DNA of 64,000 nucleotides from assembly GCA_021201665.1 (NCBI GenBank), contig JAJQEO010000046.1:1-64000 (forward strand). The letters run 5' to 3'. Each line of letters begins with the position of its first letter. Positions within the stretch are counted from its first letter, which is position 1. The notes beneath the pieces were generated by a model, which saw only the letters and a program-made list of their open reading frames with translations, had not been told where the DNA came from and searched no databases. Of the stretch, positions 25,645 through 33,999 are shown in pieces. The translations under genes were made by a program, and so were the position numbers. The stretch is from Lachnospiraceae bacterium (lineage in GTDB: Bacteria > Bacillota > Clostridia > Lachnospirales > Lachnospiraceae).

Positions 25645-26154
25645 TTACCGTTTCCGTTTGCCGGAGGTCTGGTTTTCGGAAGCATAGACATGGGCTTTGA
25701 CGTAACTGTAAAATTCTTCTTTCTCATCTCCAAGCACCCGGTCCGTCAGCATATAACCATGACCGCCTCCGGTAAACAAAATAATCATATTACCTTCCCT
25801 TTTAGCACCCTTTATTTTTTTCCACGGAATCTGCTCCTTTTTTTCACCAAGCGTAACCTCCAGACCATTTTCCGCAAAACGAAGCTCTGTCCCCTGCGGA
25901 ATCATTCTCATCTGGGCCTTTGCTTTCATCCAGACACCCAGCGGATGAAAAACAGGAATGATCAGGCAGAGAAAAAACAGGGCGGCCTGCCAGTTCACAT
26001 TTACCTCATTCCAGAACCGCACCGACATCGCTATCATGGCCACACCAAATACGACGTTGCACACCCCGATCAAAGAATGGTAAGTATGATACATGGATAA
26101 AAGCCAAAGGTCCAATGTGCGAATCTCACACTTAAAGGAATATGTCTTTTTCAT
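25645..26154 (-). CDS. YcxB-like membrane protein
   Basis: A 169-residue protein with two membrane segments (about residues 27-48 and 55-76), then a soluble beta-rich domain (ELRFAENGLEVTLGEKKEQIPWKKIKGAKRE) as in YcxB-like C-terminal domains. Function is unknown. The start is ambiguous: the ATG at 26154, or a TTG 15 bases upstream overlapping the dctM stop. Its place inside the TRAP operon may simply be co-transcription. Confidence 0.7.
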   Translation of the reverse strand: MKKTYSFKCEIRTLDLWLLSMYHTYHSLIGVCNVVFGVAMIAMSVRFWNEVNVNWQAALFFLCLIIPVFHPLGVWMKAKAQMRMIPQGTELRFAENGLEVTLGEKKEQIPWKKIKGAKREGNMIILFTGGGHGYMLTDRVLGDEKEEFYSYVKAHVYASENQTSGKRKR

Positions 26155-26158
26155 TTCA

Positions 26159-27454
26159 TCACGTCCCAAGCAAGTTCGGCAGGAACAGGCTGATCTGCGG
26201 AATAAAAGTAATCATCAGCAAAACAACAATCATGCAAAGATAGAACGGCAGCGTTGCTTTTACAACCTTCTCCATTTTTACCTTGCCGACTGCGGAACCG
26301 ATAAACAATACCGCCCCTACCGGCGGTGTCAGCAGGCCGATACCGCAGTTCAGCACTACCATAATACCGTACTGGATCGGGCTGATTCCGATAGACTGGG
26401 CAATCGGAAGCAAAATCGGCGTAGAGATCAGGATAATCGGCGCCATGTCCATGATACAGCCCAGGAACAACAGGATCAGGTCAATCAGCAGTGCGATGAT
26501 GATCGGATTGTCCGTGATGCCAATAATCGCGTTTGCAGCCAGATCCGGCACATGAAGCAGCGTCAGGCAATAGCCGAACGCGCTGGAAGTCGCAATCAGA
26601 ATCAGAACGATGGACAGTGTGTCAATGCACTGCTCCAGAGTCTGCCACACGCCCTTCCATGTCAGCCCCCGATAGACATAGACACTGACAATCAGACTGT
26701 ACACAACCGCAATAGCTGCCGATTCAGTCGCTGTAAACCAGCCGCCGACAACGCCAACGACAACGATTATGACCGCCGCCAGAGCCCAGACTGACTTGAT
26801 AAACTGTTTTCCCAGCCTTTTCAGGCTGAATTTCTCGCCCTTCGGATAATTTCTTCTCTTCGCGATGATATAGGAGCCAACCATCAGGGAAGCTGCCAGA
26901 AGAGCACCCGGAACATACCCGGCGAGGAAAAGGCTTCCAACGGAAACGCCGCCCGCCGACATCGCGTAGATGACCATGTTGTGGCTCGGCGGAACCAGAA
27001 GTCCCTCACAGGAGGATGTAATCGTTACAGCCACTGAAAAATCATCGTCATAGCCCTGGTCCACCATCATAGGGATCAGAATACTTCCGAGGGAAGCCGT
27101 ATCTGCCGCGGCGGAGCCGGAAATACCTCCAAAGAAGTAAGAAGCTACGATGTTTACCATCGCCATACCGCCTGTCATCCAGCCGACGATGGAATCAGCC
27201 AGCGCAATCAGCTTTTCCGATATACCTCCCGTCCCCATCAGGCATCCCATCGTGATAAAGAACGGCACCGCCATCAGGCTGAAGGAATTGATTCCTTTGA
27301 CCATCTGCTGGCAGAGCACGGAAAACGACATTCCCCGATACCACAGGCACAGAAGTGTTGAGATTGCTACCGCATAGGCGATCGGAAAACGGATAACAAT
27401 CATGATCAGAAAGCTGATCAGCAGAATCAGAATCGCCATGGTCTGTTCATTCAT
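26159..27454 (-). CDS. dctM: TRAP transporter large membrane subunit (DctM type)
   Basis: A 431-residue polytopic protein of the DctM/SiaM family, the sodium-coupled translocating subunit of TRAP carriers. Family segments are FFGGISGSAAADTASLGSILIPMM, TPILLPIAQSIGISPIQYGIM and LTPPVGAVLFIGSAVGKV. AAGGAGGTGG precedes the ATG, which overlaps the dctQ stop by 4 bases. With the linked kdgF the substrate is probably a uronate or short uronide. Confidence 0.93.
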   Translation of the reverse strand: MNEQTMAILILLISFLIMIVIRFPIAYAVAISTLLCLWYRGMSFSVLCQQMVKGINSFSLMAVPFFITMGCLMGTGGISEKLIALADSIVGWMTGGMAMVNIVASYFFGGISGSAAADTASLGSILIPMMVDQGYDDDFSVAVTITSSCEGLLVPPSHNMVIYAMSAGGVSVGSLFLAGYVPGALLAASLMVGSYIIAKRRNYPKGEKFSLKRLGKQFIKSVWALAAVIIVVVGVVGGWFTATESAAIAVVYSLIVSVYVYRGLTWKGVWQTLEQCIDTLSIVLILIATSSAFGYCLTLLHVPDLAANAIIGITDNPIIIALLIDLILLFLGCIMDMAPIILISTPILLPIAQSIGISPIQYGIMVVLNCGIGLLTPPVGAVLFIGSAVGKVKMEKVVKATLPFYLCMIVVLLMITFIPQISLFLPNLLGT

Positions 27455-27975
27455 GCTTCCACCTCCTTAAGCAACAGCTTTTTTGCATGGTTATAAAGAG
27501 CCTCGACCTCGAAAAAGATCATCGCGGCTCCGGCCACCGGAATCGGCAGATACAGCCAGAATCTGGAGAGCGTCGGAATACTCGTATAGTATCCCTTCGT
27601 CCCAAGCGTCGTTGCAAACTGCCACCCCACCACGAGCATAATGATTGCCAGGATCAGCACGCACACATCCGAGATCACGTCCAGAACAACAATAAGGCCC
27701 TGCGGCAGATAGCGGTCAAGCGCGGTCATACGGATATGTGCTCCGCGGCGGATTGCCAGAGACGCGGATAATACCGCCATATAAGCCATCAGCGTCAGTA
27801 CGATCTCCTCCGTCCAGGCCGGATCCGGGATAAAGGAAATATATCTTCCGGCCACGCTGACCGATGTGATCGCGACATCCGCGGTCAGCAAAACCTTGCA
27901 GATAAATAAGACTACTTTGTATACAATATCAAAAAAAGGCTTGATTCTGTCCGCCTTTTCAAAAAAAGCCTTCAC
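27451..27975 (-). CDS. dctQ: TRAP transporter small membrane subunit (DctQ type)
   Basis: A 174-residue four-helix membrane subunit that pairs with DctM. The family stretch is PDPAWTEEIVLTLMAYMAVLSASLAIRR split by helix breaks, with LPQGLIVVLDV after it. It starts after a GGAGGG site and is coupled to dctM by a 4-base overlap. Confidence 0.9.
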   Translation of the reverse strand: MKAFFEKADRIKPFFDIVYKVVLFICKVLLTADVAITSVSVAGRYISFIPDPAWTEEIVLTLMAYMAVLSASLAIRRGAHIRMTALDRYLPQGLIVVLDVISDVCVLILAIIMLVVGWQFATTLGTKGYYTSIPTLSRFWLYLPIPVAGAAMIFFEVEALYNHAKKLLLKEVEA

Positions 27976-28300
27976 AGAAATACCCTCCTTTCCTAAAGCA
28001 GATTCATGACCGGATACAGGAACGATTTTCTTCCCTGTCCGCCCGCGCCGGCCGTGAATGGCAAAACCACTGATTTCCCTTCGCAGCCGTACACATCAAA
28101 CGAGGAGCACCGACCAGTCCTGCGCAAGCCTGTATCTGTGCTCCCCGCCTGAGATTCCGTTCGAGCAGTCACCGATTCATCATTTTCATTTGCAAAAGCC
28201 CGAATCATCTCTGTCTTTATTTCATTATTTCAGCACCGGAGTGATTTCTCTTTCAATCACTGCGTTTTGAGTCCCTTTCACCCCGGCGCACCGTTATTGG
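27976..28300. other. dctP-dctQ gap with hairpin and repeat-like sequence
   Basis: No gene. A GGAGCAC/GTGCTCC stem (28104-28144) lies beside a stretch near 28055-28090 that resembles 61703-61740 (AAACCACTGATTTCCCTTCGC versus AAGCCACTAATTTCCTTACGC), probably a degenerate class I element. In TRAP operons such a gap may tune the ratio of binding protein to membrane subunits. Confidence 0.45.
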
Positions 28301-29308
28301 TCACTCGGCACTTGCAAGATCAAGGATTTCCTGATAAAGATCTTCGTATCCGGCGATATTCTCAGAAACTACGTCCGATACTGCTTCCTGCCATGCTGTC
28401 AGATCTTCTACTTCAACAACAGTCACACCGCTTTCGATGAGCTCCGCAAGGACTTCCTCTTCGGTGGATTCTGAATTCGCACGGTTCTGCTCCTGCGCAT
28501 ACTCTCCAGCCTCGATCAGGATCTCCTGCTGCTCCTCGGTCAGAGAATCCCATGTGGAATCTGTGATAATAACTTCCGTAGCGCCCATGGTATGGCCGTC
28601 AAGAATCAGGTACGGAGCCACTTCATTAAAGGAATTGGACTGATAGTTCGCAATCGGCTGTTCCGCGCCGTCTACTACGCCGGTCTGCAGTGCGGAGTAC
28701 AGTTCAGAGAAGGATACCACCGTAGCAGAAGCGCCAAGGCCTTCCACAAGACCGGTCATAACCGGGTCACTCGATACGCGAAGCTTCAGACCTGCCAGAT
28801 CCTCAATGCCTGAAATCTCATTTACTGTAAAGAAATGGCGGAAGCCTTCCTCACCATAGAACAGTCCTCTGACGCCGCTGCCATTCTCAGACGGCTCAAG
28901 CAGGAACTCTTCTGCCAGCTCTGATGTAGCGAATGCCCAATAATGTTCTCTGCTCTCAAAGGTATACGGAAGGGAAAGAAGCATGGACTTCTCTCCGCCG
29001 TAGGATGTCAGTGAAAATGCGGAAATACGCGCGATGTCAATCGTACCTACGCCGCCCATCATGTCATCCAGGAAGTCCTGCTCAGCGCCAAGAACACCGC
29101 TCGCCTGAATATCGATCACAATCGTGCCGCCGGAAAGCTCCTCTACCTTGTCTGCAAAGTCCTGAGCCATCTGTCCTGAAATCGAATCCAGCGGGTTCAC
29201 CTCTGCGTAGGTCAGTGTGATCGTGTCGTCTGCGGATGCCATCATGGGAGTAAGCGCGGTAACTGCCATCGCTAAACTCATCGCTGCTGCTAAATACTTT
29301 TTCTTCAT
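28301..29308 (-). CDS. dctP: TRAP transporter substrate-binding protein (DctP type)
   Basis: A 335-residue extracytoplasmic binding protein. A Sec signal (MKKKYLAAAMSLAMAVTALT, then MMASADD) precedes the DctP fold with segments GGTIVIDIQASGVLGAEQ, LKLRVSSDPVMTGLVEGLGA, SELYSALQTGVVDGAEQP and the Arg that normally clamps a carboxylate. The start follows AAGGAGGATATCAGA; an upstream in-frame ATG has no such site. First gene of the TRAP/kdgF/gntR operon. Confidence 0.92.
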   Translation of the reverse strand: MKKKYLAAAMSLAMAVTALTPMMASADDTITLTYAEVNPLDSISGQMAQDFADKVEELSGGTIVIDIQASGVLGAEQDFLDDMMGGVGTIDIARISAFSLTSYGGEKSMLLSLPYTFESREHYWAFATSELAEEFLLEPSENGSGVRGLFYGEEGFRHFFTVNEISGIEDLAGLKLRVSSDPVMTGLVEGLGASATVVSFSELYSALQTGVVDGAEQPIANYQSNSFNEVAPYLILDGHTMGATEVIITDSTWDSLTEEQQEILIEAGEYAQEQNRANSESTEEEVLAELIESGVTVVEVEDLTAWQEAVSDVVSENIAGYEDLYQEILDLASAE

Positions 29309-29414
29309 TCTGATATCCTCCTTCTGAATGTCTGTCCGCCAGCGGCTTCTCCCGGGCCGGACAAAGAGTACGGCAACACGAAGCATTTGCCGTATCATGT
29401 TAAGTTGTAAGCTT

Positions 29415-29443
29415 ATTGTAACACTGGTATACTAGTTTATCAA
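29415..29443 (-). promoter_or_regulatory. dctP promoter with GntR-type operator
   Basis: On the minus strand TTGATA (29438-29443) and TACAAT (29415-29420) are 17 bp apart. The spacer carries ACTGGTATACTAGT (29423-29436), fitting the TnGTnnnACnA consensus of FadR/UxuR-type GntR repressors. The GntR gene at the end of the same operon is the obvious candidate. Confidence 0.75.
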
Positions 29444-29641
29444 TTGGCATTATTTCACAGAGTTTTCATCGTTTTTTTATCTATTATTCACAATCGTTTT
29501 ATAATTTTCATTCTTTTTTTATATATGTTAAATAGTTGTCATTCTTTCGACGACTGTCAGGATGTGCAGGAATCGTGCAAATATAAGCCTTTTTTGCCAG
29601 CAGATTTTCCCGAATCGGGCAGTTGTACACTTTTCTCCCCT
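29444..29641. other. AT-rich gap between the MFS gene and the TRAP promoter
   Basis: No gene, repeat or terminator hairpin is clearly visible. Confidence 0.4.
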
Positions 29642-30847
29642 TTAATCTTCCTCACGCACACGGTTTACCAGCATGGCAAACACAAGCAGGCCCACACAGG
29701 GCACAATGTTGGAAGCCATCCCCGCCGCAAGAGAGACCTGTTCTGAGATAAGCCCCGCGATCCACGGCATAACAACGGCGCCGATCCCCGCAACCGGAAG
29801 CATGACGCCGATACTGGCGGCGCTTGTCATCCGCCCGGCACCAGCGACCGCCGTCGGGTTCATCCCCGCCATCGAAAACGCGAACAGCAGCAGCATTACG
29901 ACAGCTGGTGTCTGACTATGTACCAGCATCAGTCCAAGGTAAAACACAATGCAGCCCAGACTCATTCTAATCATAGCACGGCAGGCGTCTTTGACAGGAA
30001 AAACAAAAGCAATCAACAGTCTTCCGAGCAGCGTAGCCGCCCACATCACGGTAACCGTATAGGTACTGAAGGCACCGGAAATGATGCCGCTGCCCTTAAA
30101 ATAAGTCACCATCCAGCCGTTGACACTGTATTCCGCCGCATTCTGGCAGAAAATCAGGCCGGTCAGAAGCCAGAATTTCCTGCTTCTCAAAAAGCTCCAG
30201 TCCGTCCGCCCTTTTGCCCGCTCTCTGTCTGATCCTTTTCGCCGGGCTGTGTTCTGCGCCTGTTCCTTCACATGACCGCTTTCCCTGCCGTTATCTGCCG
30301 CTCCCATCGGCGTCAGAAGGAATGTCATCCAGAGGATCAGTCCAAAGGCGCTCAGCAGGAACATCGGAATGAAGCTTCCGGCTTTCGCGGCAGCTGCTAT
30401 GAAGAATGGGCTAAGAAGCGCGCCACAAGCATAGCAGGCGTGCATGATATTCATTCCTCTGGTACGGTCCGGAGAGTTGTCTCCCACAAGGATCGTGCAG
30501 GTATTGAGTGTACAGCCTTTCGCCAGGCCTACAAGCAGAAACGAAATCATCAGAACCGTCATCCATCCGGAGAGTCCCATGACCAGATAGCCGATCGCAT
30601 ATCCGGCCGTCAGAATCGTCACTGTCAGTCTTGTGCCGATTTTTGATGGCAGGAAGCCTGTCAGAAATCCTGAAATCAGATTTCCGATACTCATCAGCGA
30701 CAACAGCGTACCAGTCATCCCATAGGCAAAGCCGTAACTCTCCTGTAAAAGACTGACCACGATACTGCTGCTGATCGCGCAGACCCCGCTGAGTGAAAAA
30801 GCCAGAAGTCCTGCATTTCTCTGTTTTAAATTAAAGTTCGCATCCAT
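29642..30847 (-). CDS. MFS transporter
   Basis: A 401-residue major facilitator with about 12 hydrophobic segments. A central cytoplasmic loop (about residues 186-216) is rich in charged residues. The N-terminal half has GMTGTLLSLMSIGNLISGFLTG and a loop 2-3 motif (LPSKIGTRLTV). Specificity is not evident. It is transcribed towards the TRAP operon, 333 bases upstream of dctP, and may import a related sugar acid, but there is no direct evidence. Confidence 0.85.
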   Translation of the reverse strand: MDANFNLKQRNAGLLAFSLSGVCAISSSIVVSLLQESYGFAYGMTGTLLSLMSIGNLISGFLTGFLPSKIGTRLTVTILTAGYAIGYLVMGLSGWMTVLMISFLLVGLAKGCTLNTCTILVGDNSPDRTRGMNIMHACYACGALLSPFFIAAAAKAGSFIPMFLLSAFGLILWMTFLLTPMGAADNGRESGHVKEQAQNTARRKGSDRERAKGRTDWSFLRSRKFWLLTGLIFCQNAAEYSVNGWMVTYFKGSGIISGAFSTYTVTVMWAATLLGRLLIAFVFPVKDACRAMIRMSLGCIVFYLGLMLVHSQTPAVVMLLLFAFSMAGMNPTAVAGAGRMTSAASIGVMLPVAGIGAVVMPWIAGLISEQVSLAAGMASNIVPCVGLLVFAMLVNRVREED

Positions 30848-30895
30848 CCGCTCGTGTTACCTCCTGAGATCATTCCCGGGCAATGTGTTCATGAT

Positions 30896-31054
30896 TTATA
30901 ATACCTCAATTTTGCACCGATGTACTTTATCCTTTCGGTAGTATCCGATACCAGTCAGGATAATCCTGCCGGTTGTCTTCGGCTGCTCACCGATCTTTCC
31001 CTGAAATTTCAGTGCGTAATTCTTATCCTTGATCTGCTTCAGCGCAGTTTCCGG
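30896..31054 (-). pseudogene. C-terminal scrap of a DUF1703 AAA/nuclease gene
   Basis: About 52 codons read ALKQIKDKNYALKFQGKIG and IILTGIGYYRKDKVHRCKIEVL, the usual end of this family, with no upstream part. It directly abuts the tail of the next pseudogene (31049-31502), so two different DUF1703 genes were spliced together by deletion. Confidence 0.75.
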
Positions 31055-31502
31055 ATTCGTTCTATTTTGCAGGTATGTTCTTTACTGTTTTTATCATACT
31101 TCACACCCACAAGTAATATTTCACCAGTATATCGTTCCAGACAGGCCACATAATCCTGTCTGCGAATCTGATCGAGAGCTGTTTTTACAGATTTATTCCA
31201 TTTCAGCTCGACAATCATTGCAGGAGCGCTGCAGTTACGGTCAGGCACGAATACCAGATCAGCAAATCCCCTGCCTGCTGGCATTTCACGAACTATGGTA
31301 TAACTTCTTTTCGCCGAATAGTATGCCAGCGAGATCGCACAGGAAAGAGAGGTTTCATCACATGTCCATACTTGCTCGTCAAGTATGGACGAAGGCAGCG
31401 CCAATCGCGAAGCGATTTTCAATTGCGCGGCTTTCCCGTTGTATTGCAAAACCGACGCATTATCTGAAAATCACTGTTATCTGGATTCAAATAAATACCC
31501 AT
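31049..31502 (-). pseudogene. Internally deleted copy of the 34000-35769 AAA/nuclease gene
   Basis: The first 13 codons and the last roughly 140 codons of the gene at 34000-35769 are present with high identity. About 1.3 kb between them is lost. The join falls at AGATAATGCG, sharing GAT on both sides, and shifts the frame. The Walker motifs are gone, and the nuclease half is now read only from an internal start. The class I hairpin element is retained in the nuclease half. Confidence 0.9.
31363..31435. repeat. Class I two-hairpin element (copy 2)
   Basis: GTCCATACTTG (31364-31374) and CAAGTATGGAC (31380-31390) flank a 5-base loop. GAAGGC follows, then a nested hairpin with ATCGC-GAA-GCGAT inside GCGC pairs. 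Nearly identical to the copy at 34321 because the host segment is duplicated. Confidence 0.8.
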
Positions 31503-31634
31503 CTTCTCACCTCCGCCTGACAGGCAGAAATCTGCATTCAGAACTGCCTGACCACTATTCCGAACCGCCTGCTCACTTATCGTAAGAATAGCACAGATAA
31601 GCCTTGCAATCAATGAAAAAATATAAGGTCTATT

Positions 31635-31818
31635 CTATTCCCCGCAGGTAATATGATAAGCAGCCCCTTCTGCGTAATTCTCCGCTGAATATGCCACGCC
31701 GTCCACTGTCAGTGTCGCGTCCCCGGCCAATACGATGGAGGAATCTTCACTGACCCTTAAGGAATCGACAATCGAAGTCCCGGTGATATACCAGACGGAG
31801 CCGTCCGTAAGGGACATG
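31635..31818 (-). pseudogene. C-terminal fragment of the adhesin-like gene
   Basis: Duplicates the last 60 codons of the gene at 35897-37996 (LTDGSVWYITGTSIVD to the stop) with a few substitutions. The similarity stops abruptly at 31818, where an unrelated plus-strand gene fragment begins. Confidence 0.9.
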
Positions 31819-31988
31819 AACTGGCCATGGATCAGGTGTATCGATATCTGCTGGTAGGAGGGATGCCGGAAGCCGCAGACAGTTACATTGAAAACGGCAG
31901 CCTGTATGATGCCAGAGAGATATTGAACTTGCTTTTCTATAAAAAACGAGTAGAATATAGTCTGGCGGACATAAGGCCGCCAGACTGA
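31818..31988 (+). pseudogene. C-terminal fragment of a DUF4143/AAA_14-type ATPase
   Basis: The plus frame reads MDQVYRYLLVGGMPEAADSY, then ENGSLYDAREI, which matches the conserved middle of AAA_14/DUF4143 ATPases. No P-loop or start is present. The fragment was truncated by the duplication that created the neighbouring pseudogenes. Confidence 0.6.
31929..31986 (+). promoter_or_regulatory. Promoter and 5' hairpin of the lipoprotein gene
   Basis: TTGCTT (31929-31934) and TAGAAT (31951-31956) are 16 bp apart. A perfect 10-bp stem AGTCTGGCGG/CCGCCAGACT (31959-31986) begins where the transcript would start, so the mRNA may carry a stabilising 5' hairpin. Confidence 0.5.
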
Positions 31989-32005
31989 AAGGAGGCATTT
32001 TCATC

Positions 32006-33742
32006 ATGAAATGCAATATGAAAAAATATATTTCCATGTTTCTTTCCCTGATGCTTGTTCTGGTGTTTGCCGCAGGATGCGGGATAACAGCCAGCTCTGA
32101 GGAAAGCGAAGCTGCTGCCGGGACCGGCGCGGGGGAAGGTTCGGCTGAAAATGACACGGGCATGTCGTCAGTCGAAAATTATTATCTTGTAACAAACGTA
32201 TACGGCGACGGACAAAAGCCGTGGTATCTCGTGATTGAGTACAGTTCAGAAGTCGATCCGTCCACTGTCTCAGCTGATGATTTTGAGATTGATGACTATG
32301 ACATCGCTGCTGTTTACACAAATTCGGAGGCTGTCCTTCCTGATGACAGCACCGCCGGAAATTATGTGCTGATTGAAATCTCCACCGATTATACGACCTC
32401 AAACTACGGAGGAAGCGGCTCTGGCGGCGGCGGTTCTTATGGGGACACTTCCAGGGGAAATATGGAAACATCCGAAGACAATGAAAGGCCGGATTCCGCT
32501 GATTTTGATAATGCAGAGTCCGAATCCAGTGATATCGGCTTTGCGTCTGACGATGTAGAATTCGAATCCGGGGACATTGACTTTGCCTCTGATGATGGGG
32601 AATTTGAATCTGGTGACATTGACCTTGCCTATGATGATGTGGAATTCGAATCCGGGGATACGGACTTTACTTTTGGCGACAGGGAGTCCCGATCTGGTGA
32701 TCTGGATGATTCCAACTCCAGTGAAAGAGGCGACCGCTCTGGCATGGGCGGCTTCGACGCGTCTGAAAAGGCAGGAGAATCTTTGCAGAGCGGAGACGGC
32801 AGCAGCAGAGGCTCCATGTTCTCCTCCCTGTCTGCCCTCAGCAATCAGCTGACGGTTACCTTCAGGCAGACCGGAGATATTGCATTCTCAGATGGAACCA
32901 CTCTGGATGCGTGGGATGAAAGCTGCACCACAGATTATGTGGATAATGTGAATCTTCTGGTTGAAAACTTTTCCCAGTATACGTTTACCCTCTCTGACGG
33001 CACCACCATGATGTACAGCCTTTATCTGCCGGAAAATTACGACGAAGCCACGGAATATCCGCTCGTCCTGTTTATGCCGGACGCCACGGGAGAAGGAAGT
33101 GACGAGTACCTCGCCCTGACAGAAAGCCTGGGAGGCGTGATCTGGACGACAGAAGAATGGCAGAGCAAGCATGAAACCATCGTTCTTGTTCCGCAGTATG
33201 AAGATTCCAATACCGAAGACCCGGCTTATACTATGGAGCTGGTGACAGAGATTGTCAGCCAGTACAGCGTGGATACGTCAAGAGAATATCTTGTCGGGCA
33301 GTCTTCGGGAACCATCCGTTCCATCAAGCTCCTCATTGACTATCCGGGTGAGTTTGCGGGCGCTCTTCTGGTAGCCGGGCAGACCGATTCCGCCTATACC
33401 GATTCCATTTCCGACCTGTCCACGCAAAATATCTGGATGATCTGTTCGGAAGGGGACGCAAGAGCCTATCCGGGAATGACCGAAATCACAGAAGCCGTGG
33501 AGGCGGAAGGCACCGAAGTCACCATCGCCCAGTGGTCCGCCGCTCTTACCGACGAAGAGCAGGAGCAGCTTGCAGCGGAACAGGCATCTGCGGGAACGAC
33601 GATTAACTGGACCATATTTGACACCGGAACCGTGATGAGGGATGACGTGACCTCCACAGACGCCACAGAACACATGAACACCTGGCGCGTTGCATACGAT
33701 CTGGACACCGTCCGCGAGTGGCTGTTTGAGCAGACAAAGTAG
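32006..33742 (+). CDS. Secreted lipoprotein with Asp-rich repeats and an esterase-like alpha/beta-hydrolase domain
   Basis: A 578-residue surface lipoprotein with a signal peptide and lipobox (LVFAAGC, Cys about 25). An N-terminal domain (about 55-130) is followed by a Gly/Ser stretch and an acidic region with about four 14-residue repeats (DDVEFESGDIDFAS type, about 170-230). The C-terminal domain resembles PHB-depolymerase/feruloyl-esterase-type hydrolases: YSLYLPENYDEATEYPLVLFM, then the nucleophile elbow GQSSG. The rest of the triad is not assigned. A truncated duplicate of its 3' end lies at 44878-45446. AAAGGAGG precedes the start and a strong terminator follows. Confidence 0.8.
   Translation: MKCNMKKYISMFLSLMLVLVFAAGCGITASSEESEAAAGTGAGEGSAENDTGMSSVENYYLVTNVYGDGQKPWYLVIEYSSEVDPSTVSADDFEIDDYDIAAVYTNSEAVLPDDSTAGNYVLIEISTDYTTSNYGGSGSGGGGSYGDTSRGNMETSEDNERPDSADFDNAESESSDIGFASDDVEFESGDIDFASDDGEFESGDIDLAYDDVEFESGDTDFTFGDRESRSGDLDDSNSSERGDRSGMGGFDASEKAGESLQSGDGSSRGSMFSSLSALSNQLTVTFRQTGDIAFSDGTTLDAWDESCTTDYVDNVNLLVENFSQYTFTLSDGTTMMYSLYLPENYDEATEYPLVLFMPDATGEGSDEYLALTESLGGVIWTTEEWQSKHETIVLVPQYEDSNTEDPAYTMELVTEIVSQYSVDTSREYLVGQSSGTIRSIKLLIDYPGEFAGALLVAGQTDSAYTDSISDLSTQNIWMICSEGDARAYPGMTEITEAVEAEGTEVTIAQWSAALTDEEQEQLAAEQASAGTTINWTIFDTGTVMRDDVTSTDATEHMNTWRVAYDLDTVREWLFEQTK
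32515..32700. repeat. 42-bp tandem repeat in the lipoprotein gene
   Basis: About four imperfect 42-bp units encode acidic 14-residue repeats. Unit number is likely to vary between strains by slippage. Confidence 0.7.
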
Positions 33743-33751
33743 CATTTACAA

Positions 33752-33815
33752 AGCAGCTGTGAGCTGCTCATTGTCATTGGATAGGGGGAATTCTTATCCC
33801 CCTATCCGTTTTTTT
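33752..33815 (+). terminator. Terminator of the lipoprotein gene
   Basis: AGCAGCT/AGCTGCT forms a first small hairpin. A perfect 10-bp stem GGATAGGGGG/CCCCCTATCC (33779-33807) followed by GTTTTTTT forms a strong terminator. The sequence around the stem matches the terminator at 55513. Confidence 0.88.
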
Positions 33816-33861
33816 CGAGTTCTTCCACTGCACGGCAGATCCGCAACAGTTCCTTACTCAT
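33802..33861 (-). pseudogene. Duplicated last codons of the MarR gene at 55535
   Basis: Reads MSKELLRICRAVEELEKNG then stop, matching the last residues of the MarR protein at 55535-55972 (LLRICRAVEELEKNG). The adjacent terminator stem is also shared. A short terminator-plus-tail segment was evidently copied or transposed. Confidence 0.8.
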
Positions 33862-33999
33862 TATTCATCCTTCTTTGACCATTTAAGCGAAAAAATTAGC
33901 GGGCGAAGGAACTGTTTCAGAGCTTTCGGTGAACCTTTGCGCATTCTTTGAACCGTTACGTAATCTTTGACCCGTGACACAGTCTTTCCAGATAGCGTG

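Noticed and set aside
28058-28270. Small plus-strand ORF sharing AKPLISLR with one at 61695
   Set aside because: The shared residues come from a shared DNA repeat read by chance in the same frame; no ribosome site or conserved length.
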